DNA from: Confluentibacter citreus
GTDB lineage: Bacteria > Bacteroidota > Bacteroidia > Flavobacteriales > Flavobacteriaceae
Length of the DNA stretch: 64,000 nucleotides
Direction: 5' to 3'
Assembly (NCBI RefSeq): GCF_002807055.1
Contig: NZ_NIXN01000001.1
Location: 124,001-188,000, forward strand
The first letter of the stretch is position 1, and each line of letters opens with the position of its first letter. The notes beneath the pieces are model-generated. The model made no database searches. It worked only from the letters and a program-made list of their open reading frames with translations, and was not told the DNA's origin. A program made the position numbers and the translations under genes. Of the stretch, positions 7,461-16,013 are shown piece by piece.

Positions 7461-10151
7461 ATGGACTTGTTCAAATTTACATTATCGTTTTTAGTCTTAT
7501 TTGGCTCCATAACTTCCTTTTCACAAAATGAAGCCAATAATTGGTACTTTGGGGAAAATGCTGGCATGGATTTTAATGATGGGATGGTAGCGGTTTTAAA
7601 TGATGGCGCCATGGATACCCCTGCCGGATGTTCTACCATATCAGATACTGATGGCAATTTGTTATTTTACACCAATGGCCAAACGGTTTGGAACAGGAAA
7701 CACGAAATTATGGCTAACGGCACCGATCTAGCCGGAGATATAAACCATGTACAGTCTTCCCTTATTGTTCCAAAACCAAATGACCCTGACACCTATTATA
7801 TATTCACGACACGGTTTTTGTCATCTGTAAATCCAACGCAAAGACCTGGGCTATACTACTCTGAGGTGACATTTTCCAATGAAAACCCTTTGGGAGCGGT
7901 ATCTATCAAGAATACACGTTTGATACATACGTCAAGCGAACGCTTAACGGCCATACATGATGCCGCAACCAATTCCATCAAAGTGATTACATTTGGAGCC
8001 TTTCCGCCAAGTGCCATAAACAACACCTTTTTTATTTTTAATGTTACCGAAAACGGGGTGGACCGGATACCAAAAATATCCCAACATAATGATTTAGTTT
8101 CCATAGTGGGGGCGCTAAAAATATCACCTGATGGAAAAAAAATAGCACTTGCAGATTTTACCGGATACTTTATCTATTTATATGATTTTGATATCAGTAA
8201 TTTAACAATGACCTATGACACCACGATAAACCCTAGTATGATATTGGATCCTCGTTCTCCTTATGGACTGGAATTTTCCCAAGATTCTAAAATTCTATAT
8301 TTCTCTGTTACTAACCAAAGTAACATAGGCTATCTATACAAATATCTTTTAAACAATAAAATGGACCCAGCCAATGAAAAAATATTAATTTCTAGTTCTT
8401 CAGAAATCAATTTTGGTTCTTTACAATTGGCGACAAACGGAAAAATATATGTTGCCAATTATGTGCCTGGAAAACCTGCTATTCCATTCAACAGAATAGG
8501 TGTAATCAATGATCCGGAGAATTTTGAGAATCCAGATTATGAGTCTACATCTATCAGTTTAAGGAATAGCAATTCACTTAAAGGCCTTCCTAATTTTATT
8601 ACCTCATTTTTAAGAAATAGAATCATTACGGAAAACAAATGCCTTAATGAGCCATTGGAATTTATAACGGACACCTATGCGCCTTTGGATGCCATATTAT
8701 GGGAGTTTGGGGACGGCACTACCTCAACAGATTTTGAACCCGCCCACCAATATACCACCAGTGGGACTTATATGGTAAAGGCCACGATTTATTTCAATAA
8801 CCAAACCAACGAAATCTTTAAGGAAGTTGAGGCATATCCGGTTCCTGAAATTGCTCCAAACGAAACACTTTTACAGTGTGATACTGATAACGATGGCATC
8901 ATTTTAATAAATCTAAACAATATTGAAGATAAGGTTTTAAACTATACTAGGGATTTTGAATTTTCATTTTTCCACTCCTATAATGACGCCATAAATGAGT
9001 CAAATGAAATAGTAAATCCAGAAAACTACACAACTTCTTTTGACGGCAATAATCTGGAAGAAATCTTTGTTAAGATCATCACTGAGCAAGGCTGCTATAC
9101 CATAAGCAATTTTTTTATTGAGGCCATTTATAATGAGCTTACGGACATACCGCCCATGTACGCCTGTGAAAATTCAGATTTTAAATTCGATAATCAAGAA
9201 GGACGTTTCGATTTGGGCGTGAAGGCAGAGGAAATAAGGGCACAGTTTAATCTCCCGCAATCCTCCTCAATAAGTTTTTATGAATCTTCCCTGGATGCGC
9301 AAACAAAAACAAACGCGCTGTGGATAAGCCATGAAAGCGAATCTACCCGTCTTTGGGCAAGGGCCGAAACAGAAGACAATGATTGTGCAGGTATAGGTTC
9401 CTTTGATATAGTTGTTAACGATGCCATTGAATTGGATGTTGAAAAAACATACACCATTTGTGCCCTTGAACCATCCATTCTGCTGGACGGAAATCAAAAC
9501 AACAATGCTTGGGAATGGTTTGATGGTAACGGAACTATTATTTCCACAAATAGAACTATAGAACTGACGCAGCCGGGGAATTATTCCGTAACCGTTTACA
9601 ATACCGAGAATGGTTTAATATGCCCTTTGACTAAAAATTTCACTGTCAATCCGTCAAAATCCGTGATTTTCGATGAAGTAATATCAGGAGACAACCAAAT
9701 ATACGTTTCCGTAATTGGAGATAGCAGCTATGAATATTCCATAGATGGTGTTAATTATTTTGGGAATGGAAAAGCGTACACATTTAGCAATGTAAGTGCA
9801 GGCTTATATACCGTGTATGTTCGAGACATTAATAATTGTGAAAGCCCCATAAGCACTAAAACTTACTTTATTGGTTATCCGAGATTCTTTTCGCCCAATG
9901 GGGATGGGTATAATGACACATGGAGGATAGAGGGCATTTCAGGTGACTTTTATCTATCCGCGGACATATATATTTTTGATAGATATGGAAAAGTCCTTTA
10001 CTATATGGATCTAGCTTCAAACCAAGAGGGGTGGAACGGTCAGTTCAATGGACAACTCCTTTCTTCCGACGACTATTGGTTTAAGGCAACTTTAGTAGAT
10101 ATTGAAAATAAAACGTTCGTTAAAATGGGTCATTTTACTTTGAAGTATTAG
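7461..10151 (+). CDS. Large T9SS type B cargo protein with PKD domain
   Basis: The 896-residue product begins MDLFKFTLSFLVLFGSITSFSQ, a signal peptide, then NNWYFGENAGMDFNDG. Residues ~20-390 look like a beta-propeller-like surface region. A PKD domain follows (ILWEFGDGTTSTDFEPAHQYTTSGTYMVKA), then Ig-like stretches with two cysteine-rich segments. The C-terminus has FSPNGDGYNDTWRIEG, IYIFDRYGKVLYYM and a final GHFTLKY, the gliding-motility-associated type B T9SS sorting domain. The protein should be exported across the outer membrane and held at or released from the surface; its ligand is unknown. I chose ATG 7461 over the in-frame TTG at 7416 because it puts the signal peptide at the N-terminus. 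Confidence 0.88.
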   Translation: MDLFKFTLSFLVLFGSITSFSQNEANNWYFGENAGMDFNDGMVAVLNDGAMDTPAGCSTISDTDGNLLFYTNGQTVWNRKHEIMANGTDLAGDINHVQSSLIVPKPNDPDTYYIFTTRFLSSVNPTQRPGLYYSEVTFSNENPLGAVSIKNTRLIHTSSERLTAIHDAATNSIKVITFGAFPPSAINNTFFIFNVTENGVDRIPKISQHNDLVSIVGALKISPDGKKIALADFTGYFIYLYDFDISNLTMTYDTTINPSMILDPRSPYGLEFSQDSKILYFSVTNQSNIGYLYKYLLNNKMDPANEKILISSSSEINFGSLQLATNGKIYVANYVPGKPAIPFNRIGVINDPENFENPDYESTSISLRNSNSLKGLPNFITSFLRNRIITENKCLNEPLEFITDTYAPLDAILWEFGDGTTSTDFEPAHQYTTSGTYMVKATIYFNNQTNEIFKEVEAYPVPEIAPNETLLQCDTDNDGIILINLNNIEDKVLNYTRDFEFSFFHSYNDAINESNEIVNPENYTTSFDGNNLEEIFVKIITEQGCYTISNFFIEAIYNELTDIPPMYACENSDFKFDNQEGRFDLGVKAEEIRAQFNLPQSSSISFYESSLDAQTKTNALWISHESESTRLWARAETEDNDCAGIGSFDIVVNDAIELDVEKTYTICALEPSILLDGNQNNNAWEWFDGNGTIISTNRTIELTQPGNYSVTVYNTENGLICPLTKNFTVNPSKSVIFDEVISGDNQIYVSVIGDSSYEYSIDGVNYFGNGKAYTFSNVSAGLYTVYVRDINNCESPISTKTYFIGYPRFFSPNGDGYNDTWRIEGISGDFYLSADIYIFDRYGKVLYYMDLASNQEGWNGQFNGQLLSSDDYWFKATLVDIENKTFVKMGHFTLKY

Positions 10152-10170
10152 AATTAAATCCCAAGCAAAA

Positions 10171-11664
10171 TCACCTATTCCTCCAAAAGAAAGGCGTGAA
10201 TAAAATAAGTACCGTAAAGAGTTCCAATCGTCCAATAAGCATTAAAAAAGATGACCACCATTTTGCCAACGGTGGTAATGCCGAATAATTATTAACAGGG
10301 CCGAAATTACCAAGTGCCGGACCAATATTGCCCAAACTTGAAGCTGATAAGCCAATTGAAGATTGAAAATCTATTTGAAACATAGAAAACACCAAAGCAC
10401 CAATTATAAAGGAAATCATATACAGTATAAAGAATGCCAAAATATTAAAAACGATAAATCTATTAATGGCCTTATTATTATAGCGAACAGGTACGATGGC
10501 ATTTGGATGGAGGGTACGCTTAAATTCCAAAAAACCATTTTTAATAAGAATTAAATGCCTTACCACTTTCACACCACCTGCCGTACTTCCTGCAGAACCA
10601 CCCAAAAACATAAGTCCGAAGAAGAAAACCACCAAGAAAGGTGTCCACAACGTATAATCTGCAGTTATGAAACCAGTAGTAGTTATAACGGATAGTACTT
10701 GAAACAAAGCGTGTCTAAAAGCACTTTCCGCTTCTCCCCATACCATAGGATGCTCTATGGACGAGATGGATACATCTGCCCTAAAATAAATGATAAGTGC
10801 CGCTATTATTGTAAAAACAAGTACGAACTTAAAATACAATTTAAACTCTTCATCATTGATTATTTTTTGAACTTTCCCTTTAAAGGCAAAATAACTAAGA
10901 ACGAAATTAGAACCAGCCAAAAACATAAATAAAACAATAATATATTGAATAATGGGTTGATGGTTCCAATAGGCTACACTTGCATTTTTTGTTGAAAACC
11001 CACCAGTGGACAAGGTTGCCATAGAATGATTGATAGCATCAAAGAAAGACATCCCCGCTAGGTTGAGCAATAATGTTTCGGCAATAGTGTAACCAAAATA
11101 AATTAACCACAAACGTTTCGCAGTATCCGTAATTCTAGGATGTAATTTATCACCACTGGGGCCAGGTGCTTCGGCCGCAAAAAGCTGCATACCTCCAATA
11201 CCTAGCAAAGGCAAAATAGCTATTGCTAACACAATAATACCCATACCACCAATCCAATGTGTGGTACTACGCCAGAATAAAACACCTTTGGGTATTATTT
11301 CAATATCATTTAAAATAGTGGCTCCGGTTGTTGTATAGCCAGAAATAGTTTCAAAAAAAGCATTTGTAAAATTGGGAATACTACCTGTTAATACGTATGG
11401 TAACGTGCCCGATAATGACATAATAATCCATCCAAAAGCAACCACAATATAACCATCTCGTTTATTTATTTCTTTTTTATGGCTTCGAGTAATTAACATA
11501 ACGACCACCCCAGCAACCAAAGTTAAAATACCAGCAAGACATATGTGAAATGTGACTCCATCTTTATAAATAAAACTTATAAGAGCAGACAATAACATAA
11601 AACCGCCATTAAACAATAATAGCAATCCTAAAAAGTGAAAAATGATTTTATAGTTAAGTTTCAA
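10171..11664 (-). CDS. trkH: TrkH-family potassium uptake membrane subunit
   Basis: The 497-residue polytopic membrane protein has the four-pore-loop layout of Trk/Ktr channels, with selectivity-filter-like segments TTTGATIL, LSTGGFSTKN, ITTTGFITADY and LSASSLGNIGPALG. It forms the K+-conducting part of a Trk system in the inner membrane, gated by TrkA. It lies 91 bp downstream of trkA on the same strand, so the two are probably one operon transcribed trkA-trkH. The C-terminus (LELFTVLILFTPFFWRN) is typical of TrkH. It converges tail-to-tail with the T9SS cargo gene. Confidence 0.95.
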   Translation of the reverse strand: MKLNYKIIFHFLGLLLLFNGGFMLLSALISFIYKDGVTFHICLAGILTLVAGVVVMLITRSHKKEINKRDGYIVVAFGWIIMSLSGTLPYVLTGSIPNFTNAFFETISGYTTTGATILNDIEIIPKGVLFWRSTTHWIGGMGIIVLAIAILPLLGIGGMQLFAAEAPGPSGDKLHPRITDTAKRLWLIYFGYTIAETLLLNLAGMSFFDAINHSMATLSTGGFSTKNASVAYWNHQPIIQYIIVLFMFLAGSNFVLSYFAFKGKVQKIINDEEFKLYFKFVLVFTIIAALIIYFRADVSISSIEHPMVWGEAESAFRHALFQVLSVITTTGFITADYTLWTPFLVVFFFGLMFLGGSAGSTAGGVKVVRHLILIKNGFLEFKRTLHPNAIVPVRYNNKAINRFIVFNILAFFILYMISFIIGALVFSMFQIDFQSSIGLSASSLGNIGPALGNFGPVNNYSALPPLAKWWSSFLMLIGRLELFTVLILFTPFFWRNR

Positions 11665-11755
11665 TTATATTTTATTTATTTTATGTGCCACAAATACACC
11701 AATTCTTTTAAAATGTTTGAAATATTAACACTACTGAATTTAGGCATAATAATTT

Positions 11756-13105
11756 TTACAAGAAAAATTTTTCTACCCGTTTTATAGACTGAAGCAAACA
11801 ACAAACCACCACACGATCGCCTTCTTGAATTTTAAAACTACCAAGCGCTATCATTCCAACACCATTTCTAATTACCCCTCCAATAATGGCTGTTCTAGGA
11901 AAATCAATGGATTTAATGGTTTTATTACAAACAGCAGAGGTTGCTTTCACTTCAAATTCCAATAACTCTGCATTCAAATTGCTGAGTTTCGTCATGGCAA
12001 CCACCTCTCCTTTTCGTATGTACCTAAAAATATTATTGGCAGCCAACAATTTTTTATTAATTAATGTATCGATTCCTATGGATTGCGATAGCTCAAAATA
12101 ATCCATGTTTTCTACTAAAGCAATGGTTTTTTTCACCCCTTTCGATTTAGCGACCAAACAAGACATTATATTAATTTCAGAATTGGCTCCAACAGCAATA
12201 AAAGCATCCATATCAGCAATGTTTTCTTCATCTAATAAATCCACATTACGGCCATCGCTATTTATTACCAAAACCTTAGTTAATTGTTCGGCAAGATCAA
12301 ACGCTCTATCTCTATTTTCTTCTATGAGCTTAACATTAAAATCCTTTTCACTTAAATCCCTAGCCGTTTTAAATCCAATTAGGGTGCCACCTAAAATCAT
12401 GACGTTTTTAATGGTTCTATTAATCTTTCCTGTAAGTCTGCAAAGCTCGTCTGCGCCGCCTTCAGATGTTATGAAAACCACACTATCTCCACGTTTAAAC
12501 TTAGTATCTCCTCTGGGTATGATAGTGAACTGCGTTCCAAAACGTTGAATGGCGATGGGCACAAAATGTAGTTCTGGGAAGATTTCGGCAGCCTCTCTTA
12601 CTGTTTTTCCAACAAATGAAGCCGATCTAGAAAGTGTTAAACCTGCCATGGTGAGTGCGCCACCTTCAAACTCGTAATTTTCATTGAAAGATGATTGTTT
12701 TAATGATAGTTCAATTTCAGAAGCCGCTAATGCTTCTGGTGAAATCAACTCATCAATACCAAATTTTGTAAATCCTACTTCATCCTTGTGTTTTATAAAT
12801 TCAGTATTTGAAATTCTGGCAATGGTTTTCTTAGAGCCTAACTGCTTAGCTAAAACACATACCGTAATATTTGTAGTTTCACTAGACGTTACGGCTATAA
12901 ATAAGTCACACGTTGCAACACGCGCTTCCTTTAAAATTGCAATAGACGTAGCATCTCCTTTAATAACCCTAATGTCTAAATGGGTGTCTGCGTATGCTAA
13001 ACTAGTCTTATTTGGATCTATTAAAGTAATCTCTTGAGATTCATACGACAATAATTTGGCTAAATGAAACCCAACTTCACCAGCACCAGCAATAATTATT
13101 TTCAT
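11756..13105 (-). CDS. trkA: Trk system potassium uptake regulator TrkA
   Basis: The 449-residue cytoplasmic protein consists of two RCK halves. Each has a Rossmann nucleotide-binding motif: MKIIIAGAGEVGFHLAKLL at the N-terminus and KNVMILGGTLIGFKTARDL near residue 230. Each is followed by a TrkA-C domain (about 140-220 and 370-449). TrkA binds NAD(H) or ATP and gates TrkH, which is encoded next downstream. A minus-strand TATATTTG at 13231-13238 is the likely promoter, giving a leader of about 120 nt that includes a perfect palindrome at 13134-13151. Confidence 0.95.
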   Translation of the reverse strand: MKIIIAGAGEVGFHLAKLLSYESQEITLIDPNKTSLAYADTHLDIRVIKGDATSIAILKEARVATCDLFIAVTSSETTNITVCVLAKQLGSKKTIARISNTEFIKHKDEVGFTKFGIDELISPEALAASEIELSLKQSSFNENYEFEGGALTMAGLTLSRSASFVGKTVREAAEIFPELHFVPIAIQRFGTQFTIIPRGDTKFKRGDSVVFITSEGGADELCRLTGKINRTIKNVMILGGTLIGFKTARDLSEKDFNVKLIEENRDRAFDLAEQLTKVLVINSDGRNVDLLDEENIADMDAFIAVGANSEINIMSCLVAKSKGVKKTIALVENMDYFELSQSIGIDTLINKKLLAANNIFRYIRKGEVVAMTKLSNLNAELLEFEVKATSAVCNKTIKSIDFPRTAIIGGVIRNGVGMIALGSFKIQEGDRVVVCCLLQSIKRVEKFFL

Positions 13106-13133
13106 CCGTTTACATTATTTTAAATTTCGGGCA

Positions 13134-13151
13134 TCCCGATAACTATCGGGA
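13134..13151. repeat. Perfect palindrome in the trkA leader
   Basis: TCCCGATAACTATCGGGA is self-complementary except for the central AACT/ACTA bases. Flanking GGG (13128-13130) and CCC (13157-13159) could extend the stem. I know similar TCCCGATAnnTATCGGGA palindromes as dispersed intergenic repeats in Bacteroidota, but only one copy is present here. Confidence 0.5.
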
Positions 13152-13230
13152 GCAACACCCTGAAAAATCATCCTCGTATGTATATGTGATACCATGGTGT
13201 TTCATTTGTTATGTGTCATAAAAAGTATAA

Positions 13231-13238
13231 CAAATATA
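13231..13238 (-). promoter_or_regulatory. Bacteroidota -7 promoter element of trkA-trkH
   Basis: The minus strand reads TATATTTG, matching TAnnTTTG, about 125 nt upstream of the trkA ATG. Confidence 0.5.
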
Positions 13239-13392
13239 CTATAAATTAAATATTACGTTTTACAATTATTTATAACTGTGTTGTTTAATATTTTTTAAAG
13301 ATTTATTTTTCATATTTATAATATAATATACGCAATAGACCCAATTAATTATTTTGATTTTGATAGACATTTAAAAGCTGAAATAAATTATG

Positions 13393-13400
13393 TAGGTTTG
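13393..13400 (+). promoter_or_regulatory. Bacteroidota -7 promoter element of ubiE-porT
   Basis: TAGGTTTG matches TAnnTTTG, 18 nt before the TTG start of ubiE, leaving a leader of about 10 nt. This supports the unusual TTG start. Confidence 0.6.
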
Positions 13401-13417
13401 CCAAAAAAAATAGCGAT

Positions 13418-14143
13418 TTGTCAAAGATAAAACCATATAAGGATAGCGAGTTAGGTAAAAAAGAGCAGGTTACAAAAATGTTTGATACCATTTCTGGAGA
13501 CTATGACGGTTTAAACCGAGTCATTTCTTTTGGAATTGATATAAAATGGCGCAAAAAAGTAGTCAATATTGTAAAAGAAACCAACCCTAATACCATTTTA
13601 GACATTGCCACAGGAACTGGCGACCTAGCCATTGCTTTAACAAAAACCAATGCTACTCAAATTATTGGATTGGATATTAGCAATGGTATGCTTGAAATTG
13701 GGAAAGAAAAAATAAAAAAACAAGGCTTAGAAAACAAAATTCAGATGGTTTTGGGTGATTCTGAAAACATGCCTTTTGAGGATAATACATTTGATGCCAT
13801 TACAGTGAGCTTCGGAGTTAGAAACTTTGAAACTTTAGAAAATGGTTTAAAAGAAATCCTTCGCGTTTTAAAACCTGGAGGCTGCTTTGTTATTTTAGAA
13901 ACATCGATGCCTACAAAAACACCTTATAAACAAGGGTACAATTTTTACACAAAAAACATTTTACCGGTTATTGGACGGCTGTTTTCAAAAGACAAAAGTG
14001 CCTACACATACTTATGCGAATCGGCTTCTATGTTCCCATACGGAGAGGCTTTAAACAATATTTTGCGTAAAATTGGGTTTATTAGTGTTAAAGATTTTCC
14101 GCAAACGCTTGGTGTGGCAACCATATATGTGTCATCAAAATAA
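13418..14143 (+). CDS. ubiE: Demethylmenaquinone methyltransferase UbiE/MenG
   Basis: The 241-residue protein has the UbiE signatures VTKMFDTISGDYDGLNRVISFGIDIKWRKK at the N-terminus and LDIATGTGDLAIAL as the SAM-binding motif. These are followed by LGDSENMPFEDNTFDAITVSFGVRNF and LRVLKPGGCFVILE. It C-methylates demethylmenaquinone to menaquinone, the only respiratory quinone expected in this group and the substrate of the Nqr complex encoded in this window. The start is TTG (13418): the first in-frame ATG is inside the conserved KMFDTIS motif and the promoter lies just upstream. porT follows after 4 bp. Confidence 0.95.
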   Translation: MSKIKPYKDSELGKKEQVTKMFDTISGDYDGLNRVISFGIDIKWRKKVVNIVKETNPNTILDIATGTGDLAIALTKTNATQIIGLDISNGMLEIGKEKIKKQGLENKIQMVLGDSENMPFEDNTFDAITVSFGVRNFETLENGLKEILRVLKPGGCFVILETSMPTKTPYKQGYNFYTKNILPVIGRLFSKDKSAYTYLCESASMFPYGEALNNILRKIGFISVKDFPQTLGVATIYVSSK

Positions 14144-14147
14144 TTTT

Positions 14148-14873
14148 ATGAAGCACCTTTTTATATTATTATCGTTTTTAATCCTATTCCAAACTTCCAA
14201 CGCACAGCTATTCAGAAAAGAAAAAGTGAGTTATGATGCCAATCAAGGAAAAGGATCTACTGATTATAATTTGCTAAGATGGGGCTATTTTTTAGGATTT
14301 AATAGCTACGATTTTAATTTTGACTATAATCAAGATTTAAGGGATATTTATGTAAAAAGAAGTGCTGGTTTTAATGTTGGCCTTATTGGAAATTTAAGAA
14401 TCAATGATTATATTGATTTACGCCTAGAACCAGGTTTATTAATCACTACAAGAGAGTTATATTACAGTCAAACTTATTTTATTGGAGCACCTACAAGTTC
14501 TGATTTAATACGAGAGGTGAAATCTACATACATACATTTACCGTTATTGGTTAAGTTTTCTACCAAACGCATTAACAACTTTAAACCTTTTGTTGTAGGT
14601 GGATTTTCAACGGCGCTAAATCTTTCCAGCAATGAAGATAACCCAGACGACAACAGAAATGGGCAATTTAGAACTACAAAAAACACACTGTTCTATGAGC
14701 TAGGATTTGGTATTGATTTTTATTTATATAATTTTAAATTCACGCCTTCCATTAGAGGTGTATTTGGTATTAATGATGAGCTTGTACCAGACCAAGACCT
14801 AAATAGTCCATGGACTAGCAATATTAATAGTATGAAAACACGAGCGATTCTCATAAACTTTACGTTCCAATAA
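14148..14873 (+). CDS. porT: PorT-family outer-membrane protein of type IX secretion
   Basis: The 241-residue protein has a signal peptide (MKHLFILLSFLILFQTSNAQ) and then an eight-strand-barrel-like pattern of alternating beta segments: YNLLRWGYFLGFNSYDFNF, RSAGFNVGLIGNLRINDYIDLRLEPGLL, STYIHLPLLVKFSTKRINNFKPFVVGG, and a C-terminal aromatic strand ending LINFTFQ. Length and pattern match PorT, which is needed for type IX secretion and gliding in Bacteroidota. The position 4 bp after ubiE is the conserved flavobacterial arrangement. I chose ATG 14148 because the signal peptide begins there; earlier in-frame codons lie inside ubiE. Confidence 0.85.
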   Translation: MKHLFILLSFLILFQTSNAQLFRKEKVSYDANQGKGSTDYNLLRWGYFLGFNSYDFNFDYNQDLRDIYVKRSAGFNVGLIGNLRINDYIDLRLEPGLLITTRELYYSQTYFIGAPTSSDLIREVKSTYIHLPLLVKFSTKRINNFKPFVVGGFSTALNLSSNEDNPDDNRNGQFRTTKNTLFYELGFGIDFYLYNFKFTPSIRGVFGINDELVPDQDLNSPWTSNINSMKTRAILINFTFQ

Positions 14874-14914
14874 AATATTGTTTATTGTTTAGATGTTTTG
14901 TTGTTTATCCGTTT

Positions 14915-15667
14915 TTAAACACTTAACTTTCTTCTAAATTCGCTGAGCAAAATAGCGGTTGCAGTTGCCACATTTAAACTTTCGGTAACTTGAATGTTGC
15001 CAAATCTAGGAATTGCTATTTTTTCATTAATTAAGACTTCTAAATCTTTAGAAATACCATTGGCTTCGTTGCCTAAAACCAAAACACCTTTTTTAGGCAA
15101 ACTTTTGTTGTACACATTTTCGCCATCCATAAAGGTGCCAAAAATAGGCATGGCAACTTCTTTTAAAAACGATGGCAAATCTGCATACGTAATATTTACC
15201 CTGGTTATAGAGCCCATCGTGGCTTGAATGACTTTCGGATTAAAACAATCTACCGTTGCATTACTACAAACCAAATCTTTAACCCCAAACCAATCACAAA
15301 GTCGGATGATGGTGCCTAAATTACCAGGGTCTCTTATATCATCCAAAACCACAATCAATTCATTGGTATCAATAGGTTTTGATGTTGGTATTTTAAAAAT
15401 GGCAAGTGCTTTATTGGGGGTAGTCAAAAAGCTTATGCGCTTTAAATCGGCTTCAGAAATTAAAATTTCATCCCAATAGCCATCTGTGTTGGCATCATTC
15501 TTGAAGCTTTCGGTTGTGAAAAGAGTATAAAGCTGTATATTAGAGCTTAAGAGTTCCCTAATCGTTTTAATGCCTTCAACAACAAAAAAACCATGTAACA
15601 GCCTATACTTTTTTTGCTTTAAATTAGTTATTAATTTTATTTGATTTTTAGATAGTGATTGAGACAC
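14915..15667 (-). CDS. TrmH/SpoU-family RNA 2'-O-ribose methyltransferase
   Basis: The 250-residue protein has an N-terminal substrate-binding domain beginning KNQIKLITNLKQKKYRLLHGFFVVEGIKTIRELL. A SPOUT knotted methyltransferase domain follows, with motif 1 VVLDDIRDPGNLGTIIRLCDWFGV (about 129-152), motif 2 VLVLGNEANGISKDL and motif 3 IPRFGNIQVTESLNVATATAILLSEF. These place it with the SpoU enzymes that methylate ribose in tRNA or 23S rRNA. Which nucleotide is modified cannot be told from the sequence. It is divergent from tamL and convergent with porT. Confidence 0.93.
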   Translation of the reverse strand: MSQSLSKNQIKLITNLKQKKYRLLHGFFVVEGIKTIRELLSSNIQLYTLFTTESFKNDANTDGYWDEILISEADLKRISFLTTPNKALAIFKIPTSKPIDTNELIVVLDDIRDPGNLGTIIRLCDWFGVKDLVCSNATVDCFNPKVIQATMGSITRVNITYADLPSFLKEVAMPIFGTFMDGENVYNKSLPKKGVLVLGNEANGISKDLEVLINEKIAIPRFGNIQVTESLNVATATAILLSEFRRKLSV

Positions 15668-16013
15668 AATGCTAGGTTTATTTTGATTTATAAAGAAAGT
15701 GAAAAAATATTCAACCCCTAATTTATATCATTTTTTATTTAATTATTTTTAAGCATAAACAATCATACTTATAAAATACACACAAGCGAAGATGCTAATT
15801 AAAAAAAATAGAAACAAAGAGATGAAATATTAGTATTTTTGAATCCATATTAAAAAATATTTTAAACCCTTTTTATTGGTTTCACCACCAAATCGAACAA
15901 CTTTAATTAATTAAAATTTTCATCTGAAATGAGCAATGAAAAGTTCTAAAATAAAACATCATGTTCAATATAAGAATTCCATCTGACCAATTTAAAAAAA
16001 TAGAAATTAGCAG
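15668..16013. other. Divergent intergenic region upstream of tamL
   Basis: This 346-bp AT-rich gap contains one good -7 element (TATTTTTG, 15834-15841), which would give tamL a leader of about 165 nt. The leader has no obvious riboswitch or attenuator that I can recognise. No gene is visible. Confidence 0.5.
15834..15841 (+). promoter_or_regulatory. Bacteroidota -7 promoter element of tamL
   Basis: TATTTTTG matches TAnnTTTG and lies about 170 nt before the tamL ATG, so it predicts an unusually long leader. Confidence 0.45.

Larger units (their letters stand above)
13106..13417. other. Divergent trkA / ubiE intergenic region
   Basis: This 312-bp gap holds the trkA promoter element and leader palindrome on one side and the ubiE -7 element (13393-13400) on the other. 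No gene is visible in it. Confidence 0.6.

Noticed and set aside
7403-7657. Minus-strand frame of 84 codons overlapping the T9SS cargo gene start
   Set aside because: It is antisense to the signal peptide and N-terminal domain of a clear secreted protein and has no recognisable features.
12105-13037. Plus-strand frames inside trkA
   Set aside because: They are antisense shadows of a well-conserved TrkA protein with intact Rossmann motifs.
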